Assembly: GCA_033439685.1 (NCBI GenBank)
Contig: JAUEDM010000006.1
Span: 1,302,001-1,366,000 of the forward strand
Direction of reading: 5' to 3'
Length of the DNA stretch: 64,000 nt
DNA from: Apodospora peruviana
Taxonomy: Eukaryota; Ascomycota; Sordariomycetes; Sordariales; Lasiosphaeriaceae
How positions within the stretch are numbered: position 1 is the stretch's first letter; each line of letters begins with the position of its first letter. The notes beneath the pieces were generated by a model. The model was not told the origin of the DNA and searched no databases. It saw only the letters and a list, made by a program, of their open reading frames with translations. This document shows, piece after piece, positions 1-11,327 of the stretch. The translations under genes and the position numbers were made by a program.

Positions 1-903
1 CAACATCATGTTTGCAATGACATTCGGTGCATGCGTGGCACTGACAACAAACCCAAGGTAAACACGCCAATCAGCCCGATGCGCGTCCGCTTGTCAATCT
101 TGAGCTTCGATAGCGCCGGGATGGGCATCAGGAAGATGACAAAGTCGCCGAGACAAGAGATGATGGCGCTCGGCAGGGCGATGCTGCGCAGCGTGTTGGC
201 CAGACACCTTCCGTCTTGGTTCTTGTCCCAGAAGAAGGAGGGCGGGCTGCACTGGAAGGTTGTGGCGAAGAAGGTGGCGATCATCCAGGCGAAGGTCGTG
301 CCCCAGACGATCCAGGAGACGATGCGGAATTTGCGGGTCTGGAAGATGCTGGCGTTGAAGAGGATGATGGAGGTTTTGATGCAGAAGATTGTTGGAGGTT
401 GGAGTTTCTTGCGGGAGGGTTAGACAGTTCGTAATTATAATGTTAATTGGAAAAGAAAGGAGCGACAGTACCTGAACGATCCAGACATTCTTAAACCGAC
501 CGGCCAGCCAGCTAAATTAGCACACTCTCCAAGGCCGGGCCGCACAAGATCAGTCAGGCAGCTTACGATACGAAATTCCCTCTGCTCTGCCGGGGTGAGA
601 TGGTCTAAATCTTCGGTTTGCGTAATGGATAACCCTGCGATAGTTACCCACCCGTGTCAGAACATAATCAACGTTTTGTCTCTCATATCCTTACTTACCA
701 TAAACCATACAGGCGACAGTGCCATAACTTAGCGCGAGCCCGGCAATCATGAACCAGTCCTCCCGTCGAAGCTTCTTGATGACCAACAGCCTCGCCCAGA
801 CCCGGCACACGACGGATATGGTGGAGAGAAGCACGCCGATGACGACCGAAGCCATCACGAATTGTCGCTTCTGCTGCACGTCGAAGTGGTCGAGTTGGAC
901 CAT
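1..903 (-). CDS. Rhodopsin-fold (Pth11-like) membrane protein, 3' partial, possibly broken
   Basis: Seven-helix fungal membrane protein of the plant-pathogen Pth11/fungal-rhodopsin family; these sit in the plasma membrane and their ligands are mostly unknown. The start at 903 gives the usual short N-terminus (MVQLDHFDVQQKRQF) followed by a first helix and the family hallmark RREDWFMIAGLAL. Readable exons: 903-699, 634-567 (ends EQREFRI), one containing AGRFKNVWIVQ, and one opening with KLQPPTIFC that continues through WDKNQDGRC to a late helix. The second exon ends in phase 0, but the third needs two carried bases, so the canonical join is out of frame. Near the edge the frame loses family character and meets a TGA at 6-8, unless a GTTTGT donor starts another intron there. 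Either this is a decaying copy or splicing is non-canonical. The family call is secure; an intact product is not. Confidence 0.6.
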
Positions 904-2258
904 GTTGGGCGGATATGATTCTGGCTGGCTGCACCACGCGGCCGCAGAATGTTGAAGAATTTGTTCACGATAGTGGTGTACGTGTGGTGGCAGCGAGAAT
1001 GGAAAGGGAAAAGTAGTTTGAAGTTTGGTAGTGGGGACAGTAACTCTACATACTCGACCATCTTGGGTTAGAAATGCAAGTGGACGGCACACTTGGAGCA
1101 GCAGTTTGCACCACCCGACATGCCGCCGTCGTCGCCACCACCACCACCACCACCACCACCACCACCACCACCACGACGGGGAGGAATGCGATGTAATAAC
1201 CCGGTTTTTCTGGGTGTGATATGTACAGATAGACAGAACCCCATGCTGCAATCGTCGTCGGTTGAGGGTGTGGACGGTGGACCTACATGTATGTCCCTAC
1301 ATCGCCTACCAGTTGAGAGTATGGGGTAGTTGAAGCAGCCAGACTCCGAAGAAAGCAAGCGAGGGGCGTGGAGGTGAGGGTGTGCTGGGCCTTGGGGCTG
1401 ACCTCTCGTCAATGACACTCGTGTGATCGACGTCACATAAATCGTAAAATGGGGGTTGGTACTACTAAACAATGTGCGTGTGTGCGGCAAAGAAACTCTG
1501 AAAAGGTTCGTGTGTACGCCCTCTTTGGGAATGGCAAAGATGGCCCCCCGTGGGAGGGTGCGGTAGATGGGGCGAAGAAACAAGATACCCAAGTACCTTT
1601 AGCTCGACATCGGTTTTGCTTCTTGGGTCCAACATGGAAGGTTCTTGCATATGGTGCGGGACGACCCGTCGTATCATATGAAAGCAGTTTGGGACTTCCG
1701 GGGTAGAGGCCAGCCTGCCATTGGTGCGGGGAAGAGAGGGAATCGAATGCGGGTGTATTTTGTTTGTATGCAAGGACATGTATTTCTTCGGATTCTAGGT
1801 TCGGACTTTTTACTCAGGTGTGACAGTCACAGAAGCGGTTGCGAAAAGGGCTCGATGTGTATGACATAGAGCCGAGGGAGGCACGCAAAGTTGTGCGTTG
1901 TGGTTGCTGCCACAGCAGAATTACGATGACATTTCCACATTGGTCAGGTTTACGGCATTCAGATGAGGCGTTGTGATGGTGGCTGCGCAGTAATTCGTGT
2001 AAGTGAGCTGACTCTTGGTGTGCGAGTTAACATGTGCGTTGTGCCACCACACAAAGAGTGGTAATGTTAGATACAGATGTGCCTCGTCTCATATATTAAA
2101 GGAAGGGGAAGGCTTGGGAAAGGGGCTATGGTCAGCGGATATACGCATGTTGTAGTTGCACTACATGTGAGGGGATGTGTGCTCTTCGGGAACGAACGAA
2201 AAAAAAAAAAAACGGAAAATAAATACGATGTGTACCATTGAAACCAGTCCGCTTCAGC
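904..2258. other. Intergenic region
   Basis: Between the start of the rhodopsin-fold gene and the stop of the long tyrosinase. It holds a CCA microsatellite and a short A-run near 2200. Open frames crossing it are low-complexity (poly-Pro, poly-His or poly-Trp by frame) and show no family motif, so I call no gene. Confidence 0.6.
1134..1173. repeat. (CCA)n trinucleotide microsatellite
   Basis: About thirteen near-perfect CCA/ACC units, roughly 230 bp upstream of the rhodopsin-fold gene start. It produces artificial homopolymer ORFs on both strands. Confidence 0.95.
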
Positions 2259-4743
2259 TCAAGTATGGAACTCCTCGCCCTCAGGGTACAGCCCGTCCTC
2301 CGGGCCTGCGCCTCCAGGACGGCCCAGCGTGGGCTCAAACGCGCCCTTGTAGTCATAAAACCGCGACAGCTTCGTGACGTCGGCAAAATGGTCCGCCTTG
2401 CCGACGGCGAGCGAGACCTTGAGCGACGGGATGCGTTCGTCCAGAGGCTCAACCAGCTGTCCGGCTGAGGTGACGCGCCAGTGCAGGTTGCCCGCCAGGA
2501 ATTTGACAACGTCGGCCGGCTCCATGCTCGCGAGGACGTCGCCGGTAGGTTCGTGGCGGATCTGGTTCTTCCAGCGCGTGATGAGGGCATTTGTGAGCGT
2601 CACTCGGCCCGTGCAAAGCGTGCGCTGCTCCGCCTGGCTGCGGCAGTTGGCACAGTCAGTAGGTCGAGCGGTGAAGTTGAAGACCTCGCCGACGAGGGTG
2701 GCGCCGTCTCTGTGGAAGTCGTAGGGGAGCGGATCGGTGGGCACTTGGCCGATGAATATGTGAACCGTGAACGGCTGGCCGCCGGCTAGACCGAGTCTGG
2801 AACACGGAACAAGGTTAGTAACTAGGCAAGGTAGTTGTGGGTTCACAGGGAGGTTATAAGATTAAAGGGTTATTACTTCTCGTAGATGACGTTAACGACG
2901 TAGTCGTTCACGGTCAGGTCGAGTAACGAGTCCCGGTGCGTCGCCGCCATCAGCTTCGGAATCGACATCAGGCCAAAGCCGTCGGCCTCGCCCGGGTCGC
3001 GGGTGAGTTTAGACCTCTCGGCAGCCGACCTTGGACTGTTGTAAGCTTTTGTGAGTTGTTTTATGACTTCTGCTTTGTGGGCCTCCTTGTCGTAGGTGCC
3101 GTCGGGGCGCGTGTGCTGCCACTTCTCCAGCCAAGGGTAGGTGTAACCCAGGGCAGTCGTCTCACGGACGCGGTTGGAGTTCCAGTAACTGCCCGCCGCG
3201 TCGCGATGGAAAGGCCGCAGGTCATCCTCGGGGCTGTCGTCACCGGGCTCACGACCGGGATCGAACCAGTCGTTTGCAGTGCCGTCCCAAAGCACTTGCC
3301 AGATGGCCCAGAGCCGATCGATATTGCTTCACCGACATGTCAGTGGAACTGGATAGGTAGCTGATGGAACGAGCTTACTTACTTATGATGGAACCAAAAG
3401 ATAGGGTCGAAAGCGGCGACTGGGACTTCGTGCATGTGGCCGACCACAGCTTTGCCTTGGTCACCCACCCGCACCACCTCGCCGCCAAGCCAATTATGCA
3501 GCGAGTTGTGAAGACCCTCGGCGCTGTCGAACGCCATGTCCTTTCGCCGTTCCGCGGGTGGCTTGGCTGTTCCGAAATCCTCAAACTTTTCGATCGTGAA
3601 CAGCTTGTAGAATGCTTCCCTGAGACTCTCCGTCAGACTCCCGCTCTCGTCCTTCCACTTGTAGTTCTGCAGCACTTGCGCAACCCCGTCGTTGTTTTGT
3701 TCCCCCTCGGCCCACGCTTCGAATGTCTGGGCCGTGGGCCGTCTGCTTGTCGTGAAGCACTGGCTAAACTAATAGTTCGTCTCGTAGTTAGCACTTATAC
3801 AACATAACATGCTGCTGAGAATGGCAAGTAAAACACACCGGTACTGTCACCGGCTTCTTGTCTTTATCTCGGGTCTTGACATCAATAATCTTCAAGTCTC
3901 CCAGGCTATCGTGTCCCATCGAAATCTTGTGACCCCGTTCGTCTAGTGGCATTGTGAACTGGTAAAGAGCATTAGGGTATCCTGGCTGTGCCGGTGCTCC
4001 GGGCAGCCCGGCCATCACTGGCACTGGAAGCCTGATGTTGACTTCGGTCAGTCGGAAGACCTTAGGAACATTGAAGTTCGCAGCTTCGCCTGGCTTGCTC
4101 GGGTCATTTCTCTTCAGAGCGACGTCCCAGTAGGGCAGGCGCCACGACTCGGCCGCTTCGAGGAGTTCCGCCCGGTCAGACTCGGGGAACTCGTGGGCGC
4201 GTTCCTTCATGAGCGTGTAAATCACTTGCTGATAATTGCATGTTCTTGTTAGCGAAAGGCATGATTCGGGATGTCTGAAAAAGGGTGGGGGGATGGTCAC
4301 CTCGAAGAGAAGCAGGTATGCGCGATGCCAGGTCGTGAAGATGATTCTACCGTGGGGACAGTAGCTGTCCTCGCCCTTCACCATGCCTGGCTCGTCCCAG
4401 GGAACGTCCTCGGGGTAACCGTGAATCCCTGAATGTGGCGATGGCTTAGCGACCCGCAATATAATTAGCGATCGGGCGGGAGGGAATCACACGTACCAGC
4501 AATCTGAAAGAAGGAGAACTTCTCCGTGGGTTTCATTTCGGTGAACCTCTTGAAAGCCGGGAAGAACAAGGCGCGTTGGTTCTCATAGACGAGATCCGGG
4601 GCATCGTACCACGAGTCCAGTTCCATGCGGATGCCGACCTTCCTGAGAGGATGGGTTGTGTCGGGATCCAGGCCATCCTGAATGCCGACAATGGGATAAT
4701 AGGCGGCAGGGTCCGGGAATGGTGATGCCGTGGCCTGAGCCAT
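2259..4743 (-). CDS. Tyrosinase (long, intracellular type), 709 aa
   Basis: Type-3 dicopper oxidase that hydroxylates monophenols and oxidises o-diphenols to o-quinones, feeding melanin or cross-linking reactions. Exons: 4743-4497, 4428-4301, 4228-3839, 3759-3383, 3326-2877, 2796-2259; all phases agree and the total is 709 codons plus stop. Copper A ligands are H85, H108 and H117 (SYCPHG, TTWHRAYLLLFE); C106 lies two residues before H108, the spacing of the Cys-His thioether bond in fungal tyrosinases. Copper B ligands are H339 and H343 (GLHNSLHNW) and the HH pair 379-380 in FWFHHNNIDRLWAIW. No signal peptide is seen (MAQATASPFPD), which fits the cytosolic fungal class. The region after about residue 500 is the C-terminal domain, with an aromatic-x-Tyr motif (FYDYK) near the end. 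Substrate is not predictable. Confidence 0.93.
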
Positions 4744-6535
4744 CTTGTAGAATGAAGTGCGTGGGAAATCTGGTAAAGGAAAAAAGAAAAATAAAAAAAT
4801 GAAGAACTGGGGTAGGCGTGTTGATGTGGTCCGAAATACCATAAAGCAGGACGAACGAAAGATACACACGTCTACTTATACAAGTCCCGCACTTTGACTT
4901 CCCAAAGGTCGAGACGAAGTCCAACAATCACATAATTAGGTACAGACCAAGACAAATCTTGGCTCGGAAGACCGACATCCTGCGGGTATGTTCTGTCAGC
5001 TCACCGGCGCGCGGGTCTTGTTTCCAACTTGGACTTGATGCATAAGGTATGTTCCGAACCACCTCAACTGCGTCTGTAAATGCTTCCGAGTCAACCGATT
5101 TCGGAAGCGCTGAAACAGCTAGGGCGGGTATCAGCTGGCCACTGACAAGACTATAAGACTCGAGCATGCATTATATCGGTCGCATTGCAGCCCAAGAGCG
5201 CGACTAGAGGGTCTAGACCTACAAGACAATATGAAGACGGCTTAGCGGACTGTTTTCAGCTACCCCGAATTTACCACGCCAGTCGTCGACTTTGACCAAT
5301 CTGGCTTGCCAAGCCCTCACATGCATAGAAACAGGAAGCCCAACGCATCTCGATCACATTCTCTACCTGAAAGCTTAGGTCTCCAGTACTGGTTGAGCAG
5401 AAACATTCTCGCTGCTATTACTTATCCTCCATACCCGGTCAAACTCCGATGCAAAGTGTTTACAGCCAGTCACATAAGGTAGTTCTTTTCAAGGTCTAAG
5501 TGAGACAAGATCACGATGATAATCAAGGACGACCTTTTAAGTTCGCATGGCTCTGGTTGTGCGGAAAGTTCGTTGGGCATATAGACTTACTCTGTGCCAT
5601 CACGTCCAAATCAGAATAAGGTACCAAGACCAACCCTCTCCTTTTCTCACGGCCTACTGCAGCAATCCACCATGAAACGAGCTGCATCTGCATCAGCAAA
5701 GGCAGGGTCGTAGCACCACCACCAAGAAAGCTCGCACGTAAATACCAGAGTACTGCCTAACACCATCAGTACGTGACTGGAAAGACGAAATTGTCTGGCC
5801 AGCACCGCGCGGCAAAATAGAAGCAGCGAGGTCCTTCATCCTTGGACTGCGTCTCCCGAGGTTGGGAAAAAGAAAGAGAACAAGGAGAAGGGGGATGTCA
5901 AGGTTAAGAAAGGGGGGCAACTTTGCGCAAGGGAATGCGTGGTTGAATTATTTTCAAAGGGCTTGAGGATGTCAACAACGATATTGGTCTCAAAGTCTAT
6001 TTTCTGCAGTGGCAATCCTTGGAAGCCTCAAGCAGATGTCTTCGGTGCACGTGGAGTACTACCGTGACTACCCTCGAATTGCCACAGTATAAGCCATCAT
6101 TAGCAACGCCTCTCGATACGGGCAGTGCGGGCAGCAACCTATCTTTCGGTTGCACTTATCCGCGCCGTGTCTGTGGTGTTGTGTACCTGAGGTAAGTACA
6201 TGTAGGTACCCCTGTCGTGCAAAATCATTTGGTCTGGAAAAGGCAGGTAAGAAAACCATCGGAGACAATCAACCCAAATCTTTGTCCAACGCCAAGGTAA
6301 CGGTAACACTGACACGGCCAAACCAACGCCTTATCCGGCAGGTCGCACCCAAGCCTGATGAACTCCTCATCATCACACAACATGAGATTTAATCCCGGGG
6401 GATCATCGAGAGCGAGCGCCGAGCGGGGAGGTGTCAAATCCAGTCTTTAAAGTGAAGCTGTTACCACCGACATGGTACAGATCATTCAGACGCAGGCGGG
6501 TTCAGTCTAATTAGTTCTTTGTTGGTAACGTGAAC
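4744..6535. other. Intergenic region between divergent genes
   Basis: Shared 5' region of the long tyrosinase (left) and the M6-like protease (right), 1.8 kb. Only short, motif-free open frames are present. No tRNA or repeat is evident. Confidence 0.55.
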
Positions 6536-8771
6536 ATGAGGCTCACGAGCAACCGCAAGACGATCTCGGTCTCGGCAATCGTACTTGGGTCTTTTCTCGG
6601 CCAAGCCCATGCCGCCGGCGCAGGACGACGATCATGCACCCAGCGCGATCCGTTCAGGATCATCGACCCCCAAAAATGGGTAAATCCAGACGACATGTCG
6701 GCGGCCGACTTTACACCTCCGCCCGGAACCAGCTATGGGGATCCGTCCAAACGGGGATGGGAACGCAACTTCAATATTGCCTTGGTGGCCATCGACTACC
6801 CGGACGAGGAGTTTGTCATGACCCAGCCGCCTGGGTCGACGGTCTTTGGGAACCCGCAGACCAACGCGCCGGCGGTGACCAGGGCGGGCGTGCCAAAGTA
6901 TTATCATGATCTGCTCAATGTGCCGAATGAGCTGAATGGTGGGAGGACGTTGCATGAGTATTGGATGGGGTGAGCTTTCCCGTCAGCCAGTCGTCGGGTT
7001 GTCGACGACTGATGTGCTAATTTGTCATGTGTGAATACCAATAGAGACTCGCTCGGGAAATATGGCGTCGATTTGAGCGCTTTTGGACCGTACAGGATGC
7101 CGGCTTTGTCGTACCAATACGGGGTTGTAAGTTTATAAACACGGCATACACAAAAGAGAGAGAGACTGACACAAAATCAAAGGACACGACAGGCTTCAAC
7201 CCGGGAGCTTGCCCCGAAGGCCAGCGGTGCAGCGTCAACATCCGCACAGATGCGCTCAACGCCTGGCGTGCGCAGGTCGGCAACGGTAATTGCTCACAAG
7301 ACAAGACTTTCTAGAGATACCTTTACTTACCACTGGCGTAATGTATGTCTCAGAAACCGCCTCCTCCTTCGAACTGGTCTTCATCCTGTCGGCAGGACAA
7401 GACGAGTCCTCGACCTGGCAGGAATTCGGCGAGATGAAGTTCCAGACGCCCGAGGACGTCCCCGACTCCTTTGGCCCTCCGGGGAACATCACCCTGCCGA
7501 ACTGGGCGCACACGCGCTACGTGAACTGGACTTCGTGGGCATCCGCCTCGACCATTTGGCCGAATGCGGGCGGCGGGTCGTCGACCCAAGCGGAAAGTTC
7601 TGGGATGGGCACCTATGCCCACGAGCTGAGCCACTTGTTGGGCATCGGAGATAACTATAATAATCCCTATGGCACGCCTCTCCGCCGCGCGTACGCCGGG
7701 CCCTTCTCGATGCTCGACAGGGGCAGCTTCAACGGCGCCGGCGGGCCTCACTCGCGCTGGAAGATACCCGCCCTCGAGGGCGGCTCGATGGGCTCGCTGC
7801 ACACGATGCGCGACAAGCTGCAGATCGGGCTGATCAGCAACGCGACCGTCTTGCAGCTCTCACGGGAAGCGTTGGCCGACTCGGGCATGGTCGTCGCAAC
7901 ATTCTCCGCGCGCGCTGTTGATCCTGGGAGTGACGGAATCATGGGCATCCGGATCCAGATGAACGGCGACAGATCGCCGCCTTGCAACATCTCGACCAAC
8001 GTGCTTTGTGACGGGGGCGGGTACAACAACTACGAGGTCGAAGTGGTGGACCGGATGGGCGCCGACAGCTTCTGTCCTGACCACGGCGTCATGATTAGCA
8101 AGACCAAGAACAGGGACACGCAGCCGTTTCAGTGGGTTATTGACGCGAATCCCCAGGATATTAGGCTCGTGGATTTTGTCAGGCCGAACGGGCAGACCGC
8201 TATGATTACCATGGGCGACTACCGCCAGCTGCTAGACGCGCTGTTTCATGCCGGTACGCGGTCGGGCAGCGAGTACGAGTTCGTCGACGAGGCGAACCGG
8301 TTGCACTTCTACGTTGTTGATACCAAGAGGAGTAAGGAGGGGGGAGTGTTGTCGTATACAGTTGGGGTGAGGTCGCTTGACGGAACTGGTGGACCGAGTG
8401 CGCGCGGTGTTGAGTTGTCGGAGGGAACGGTGGACGGTGGTAAGCCAACCAAGAAGGGTGCGGCGTGTTGGTTTGAGCTTACGAATTCTGGCGAGTATGT
8501 GGCTGTTGGCGGAGGCGGTCATCCTGAAGATGCGAGTGCATTCTTGGCCTCGGATGTGTATCGCCTCAGTGCAGACGTCGAGGGCAGCGGGTGGCGCGCT
8601 GAGCTGCCCAACGCGCTGGCGACGGCACAGTTTGGCAACTCGACGATGGTGTATGTTGCCGTGGGCGCCAGCGAGGACGCCGTAGCTTTGGCATCCGTTA
8701 CGCTCACGGCCACTTCCGAGTCGGACCCGTCTGTTTCGGCGACGAGCACGTGTAAAGTTGTCAAGCGTTGA
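6536..8771 (+). CDS. Secreted M6-like metalloprotease, 678 aa
   Basis: Predicted extracellular zinc endopeptidase related to the immune-inhibitor-A (M6) group. Exons: 6536-6969, 7045-7126, 7183-7285, 7354-8771; phases agree. I use the ATG at 6536; a GTG six bases upstream is not a likely fungal start. The N-terminus has a basic then hydrophobic stretch (KTISVSAIVLGSFLGQAHA) typical of a signal peptide. The zinc site is H296-E297-x-x-H300 in GTYAHELSHLLGIGD, with G303 and D306 following in the HExxHxxGxxD pattern; a conserved SMLDRGSFNG segment follows. N-glycosylation sequons such as NIT and NWT are present. The C-terminal ~150 residues look beta-rich and may be a binding domain. Substrate unknown. 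It lies head-to-head with the tyrosinase and 0.77 kb before the copper transporter. Confidence 0.85.
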
Positions 8772-9535
8772 TGCGGAGGGCGTCGCTTCGTGCTATAATG
8801 GCAAACTTATATACTCTAGAAGAAACAAACGGCTAATAATTGAAGCAGAGATACCGTCTGGCGCGAGTTGAAAGTCAACTCCTCACTGTTCTTCTTCAAG
8901 ATGGAGATCTGCCCAGTCCCCAAGCACGGATCTGATAACAGTTAAACATTATAAGAATTCAAGAAGAGCATGACACAAAAGCAACTCGAAGTCTCCGGTG
9001 TCTTATTAGGGTTAGAACTACCCAAGTTCCTAACCTATATGTAGGTAATCTCGGGCTCCGATTCGTGCCGCAACGATCCTCAAGCGCATCCGCCACTCGA
9101 GGGAATTTGAGCGGAATCTGTACAGTCCAATATCCCTGTGCTACTGGAGGGGGACTAAGCAAAACACTGAATTCTTGCGCAAATGTGCTCAAATGTGTGC
9201 AAGCGCAATCACAACACGCCACCGATCGTTTTCATCTTCACCCAATGAACAGGACCACTCAGTCAACCAATCCCCTTTGGGCCAGGAAGGTCCGATCATG
9301 TGTGAATTTATGAGAAAGTTTCTTATCGTGGGCGTCAGTTGTTTGTGTCCGCCCCTGTCATTGACTCGCTCATTCGAGCCAGGTTTCGTCCCATGCTGTC
9401 GTAATAGGTTAGTTACCTTAGGTTCCCTATAATTACATCAAGCTCCCACCAGAGAGGCGTGACGGTTCTCAACCTTCAAAGGGAACGAACCCTAAGAATC
9501 ACTGTCAATTTATCACGAGCACATTACCGAGTAAC
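8772..9535 (+). other. Intergenic region, copper transporter 5' flank
   Basis: Terminator region of the protease and promoter of the Ctr gene. It contains one Mac1-type copper-response-like octamer (listed separately). No coding potential is seen. Confidence 0.55.
9176..9183 (-). promoter_or_regulatory. Copper-response-like element upstream of Ctr gene
   Basis: The minus strand reads TTTGCGCA, matching the yeast Mac1 consensus TTTGC(T/G)C(A/G), about 350 bp upstream of the Ctr start codon. An eight-base match can occur by chance and only one copy was found, so the call rests on its position next to a copper transporter. Confidence 0.35.
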
Positions 9536-10410
9536 ATGAATCACCAAGACCATCCAATTATGTCCATGGCGGCAACCGCCACGGCGAGCGCGTCGGCGTC
9601 AGCTAATACCTCCACGGCCGCCACGATGGGCCACGACATGGGTGATATGGGCGGTGGCTGCAAGATCTCTGTAAGACGCCCATCCTACAGCCAGTTGGCT
9701 CTGCTTAGCTCGCTTGTTATTAACGCATTGACGTTACTTAGATGCTCTGGAACTGGGACACAATCGACACATGCTTCATCTCCTCATCTTGGCACATTCG
9801 CTCGAGCGGCATGTTTGCCGGCTCGTGCATCGGTGTCGTTCTGCTTGTCGTGTCGCTCGAGCTCTTGCGCCGCACCGTCAAGGAGTACGACCGTTTCCTG
9901 ATGCGCAAACACACGGCCGCCGCCCGACTGCAACAAAAGGACTCGTCAGCGTTACCCGGACCACCTGGCAACAACCTTCTTCCCGACAATGCTGTTGTCA
10001 CATGCAGTGGCAGTGGATCATATCGACCAACAATTCTGGAGCAGGCTACCCGATCATTGCTTCACATGGTCCAGTTTGCGGTGGCTTACTTTATCATGTT
10101 GTAAGTGGACCTCGTCTCTCTTCTCACTCTTCCTTAGGCTTTGTGTGCTTGGTTGTACACACATGGCTGACGGTGGCGACATACGTTTTTTTCGCAGGCT
10201 CGCTATGTATTACAACGGATACATCATCATCTGCATCTTCATCGGTGCCTATCTGGGGGCATTCGTATTCCAATGGGAGACTCTCGGAGTGTAAGTGATT
10301 ATCCGCACCAAATATAGCTTGCTTTGCACAGTGCAATACTGATAATTACATCTGCTCGCAGTGGACTGCAAACGAGCGCTGCAAAGGAGGCGACTGTTTG
10401 CTGTGGGTAG
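9536..10410 (+). CDS. Ctr-family copper transporter, 211 aa
   Basis: High-affinity Cu(I) uptake channel working as a homotrimer in the plasma or vacuolar membrane. Exons: 9536-9670, 9742-10100, 10198-10290, 10362-10410; phases agree. The N-terminus has a Met-rich copper-collecting segment (MGHDMGDMGGG). The first membrane helix follows MLWNWDTIDTCF, a common Ctr opening. The second helix carries the filter motif M164-x3-M168 (MLLAM) followed by YYNGY; the third has the packing motif G-x3-G (GAYLG). The tail ends in a Cys-Cys-Gly (VCCG), like the copper-handing CC tails of the family. The central cytosolic loop (about residues 85-140) is long. It could supply copper to the three tyrosinases in this window; that link is inference. 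Confidence 0.93.
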
Positions 10411-10614
10411 GGTACATGGGTCTTTCGTGAGGGCATAATATTGATTGTCATGGGCATCTCTCCGCTCGGGGCTAGATAAGGTGGAATAGCACTGTTCCCT
10501 GTACAGATTTATAGTCCAACTGATTGGATACTAATAGTCTAAATCTTCTCTTCCACCCCCTTCCTCTCCCTCCTTTGCTGTCTCTCCATTCTCCTCCCGC
10601 ACCACTCCATCCCC

Positions 10615-10717
10615 CAATACCGGTTCCCAATACCGGTTCCCAATACCAGTTCCCAATACCAGTTCCCAAAACCAGTTCCCAATACCAGTTCCCAATACCA
10701 GTTCCCAATACCAGTTC
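10615..10717. repeat. 13-bp minisatellite, about 8 copies
   Basis: Direct repeats of CAATACCRGTTCC with minor variants, one having AAAACC. On the minus strand the unit translates without stops in all three frames into a 13-residue period such as GNWYWELVLGTGI. It begins within the codons for the conserved NWYW that ends the broken MFS transporter. Confidence 0.95.
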
Positions 10718-11287
10718 AGCACCGCAAACGGCGCAAACGCAACCGTCAGCATCGCGAACCCCCAAAACGCCGGAGCGACGCCGACGGCCGAAATCAGGGC
10801 ATCCACAACCGCGGCGCCCACCGCACCCAGCCCGCACCTGACCAAGTTGTTCACCGCCGTCGCGGAAGCGCCGCGGCCGGGACAGAGGGCCGCCACGATG
10901 GTCTGGCTGAGCGCGAACACGGCGTTGCTCGTCGCCGTAATCACAAACTGCAGGACTAGACGCATACCGATCCAGTCGCTTCTTGCGGTGAGTGTTGGGA
11001 AAGCCAGACTGAATCCGTAGCAGCCCGTTGCAATGACGAAGAGTATCGAAATCCAGGGTAGGTGGCGGAGACGCGCGCGCTCGATGGGGAAGTTTAAGGG
11101 AATGTTCTTGGCAATCTTGAAGCTTGGAGCCAAGGTGGACGCGTGCTGGGTCCTGTAGGCGGTCTCGAATGACGCAAAGTCGCGCGTCATGAGCTTGCCG
11201 ATTATTGCTGACCCGATGATTGTGCCAAAGACCTGTTCATTACATCATGAGTGTCAGTCAATATGAAGGCACCAAGAGAAAGATAAA

Positions 11288-11326
<39 letters not shown>
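11288..11326. repeat. (GGCT)n tetranucleotide microsatellite
   Basis: Nearly ten perfect GGCT units inside what was an intron of the broken MFS transporter. The minus strand would read as a Gln-Pro-Ala-Ser repeat if translated. Confidence 0.95.

Positions 11327-11327
<1 letters not shown>

Noticed and set aside
1068..1592. Minus-strand frame across the CCA repeat (poly-Gly)
   Set aside because: The frame is carried by the microsatellite and lacks any motif; the other strand and frames are equally open there.
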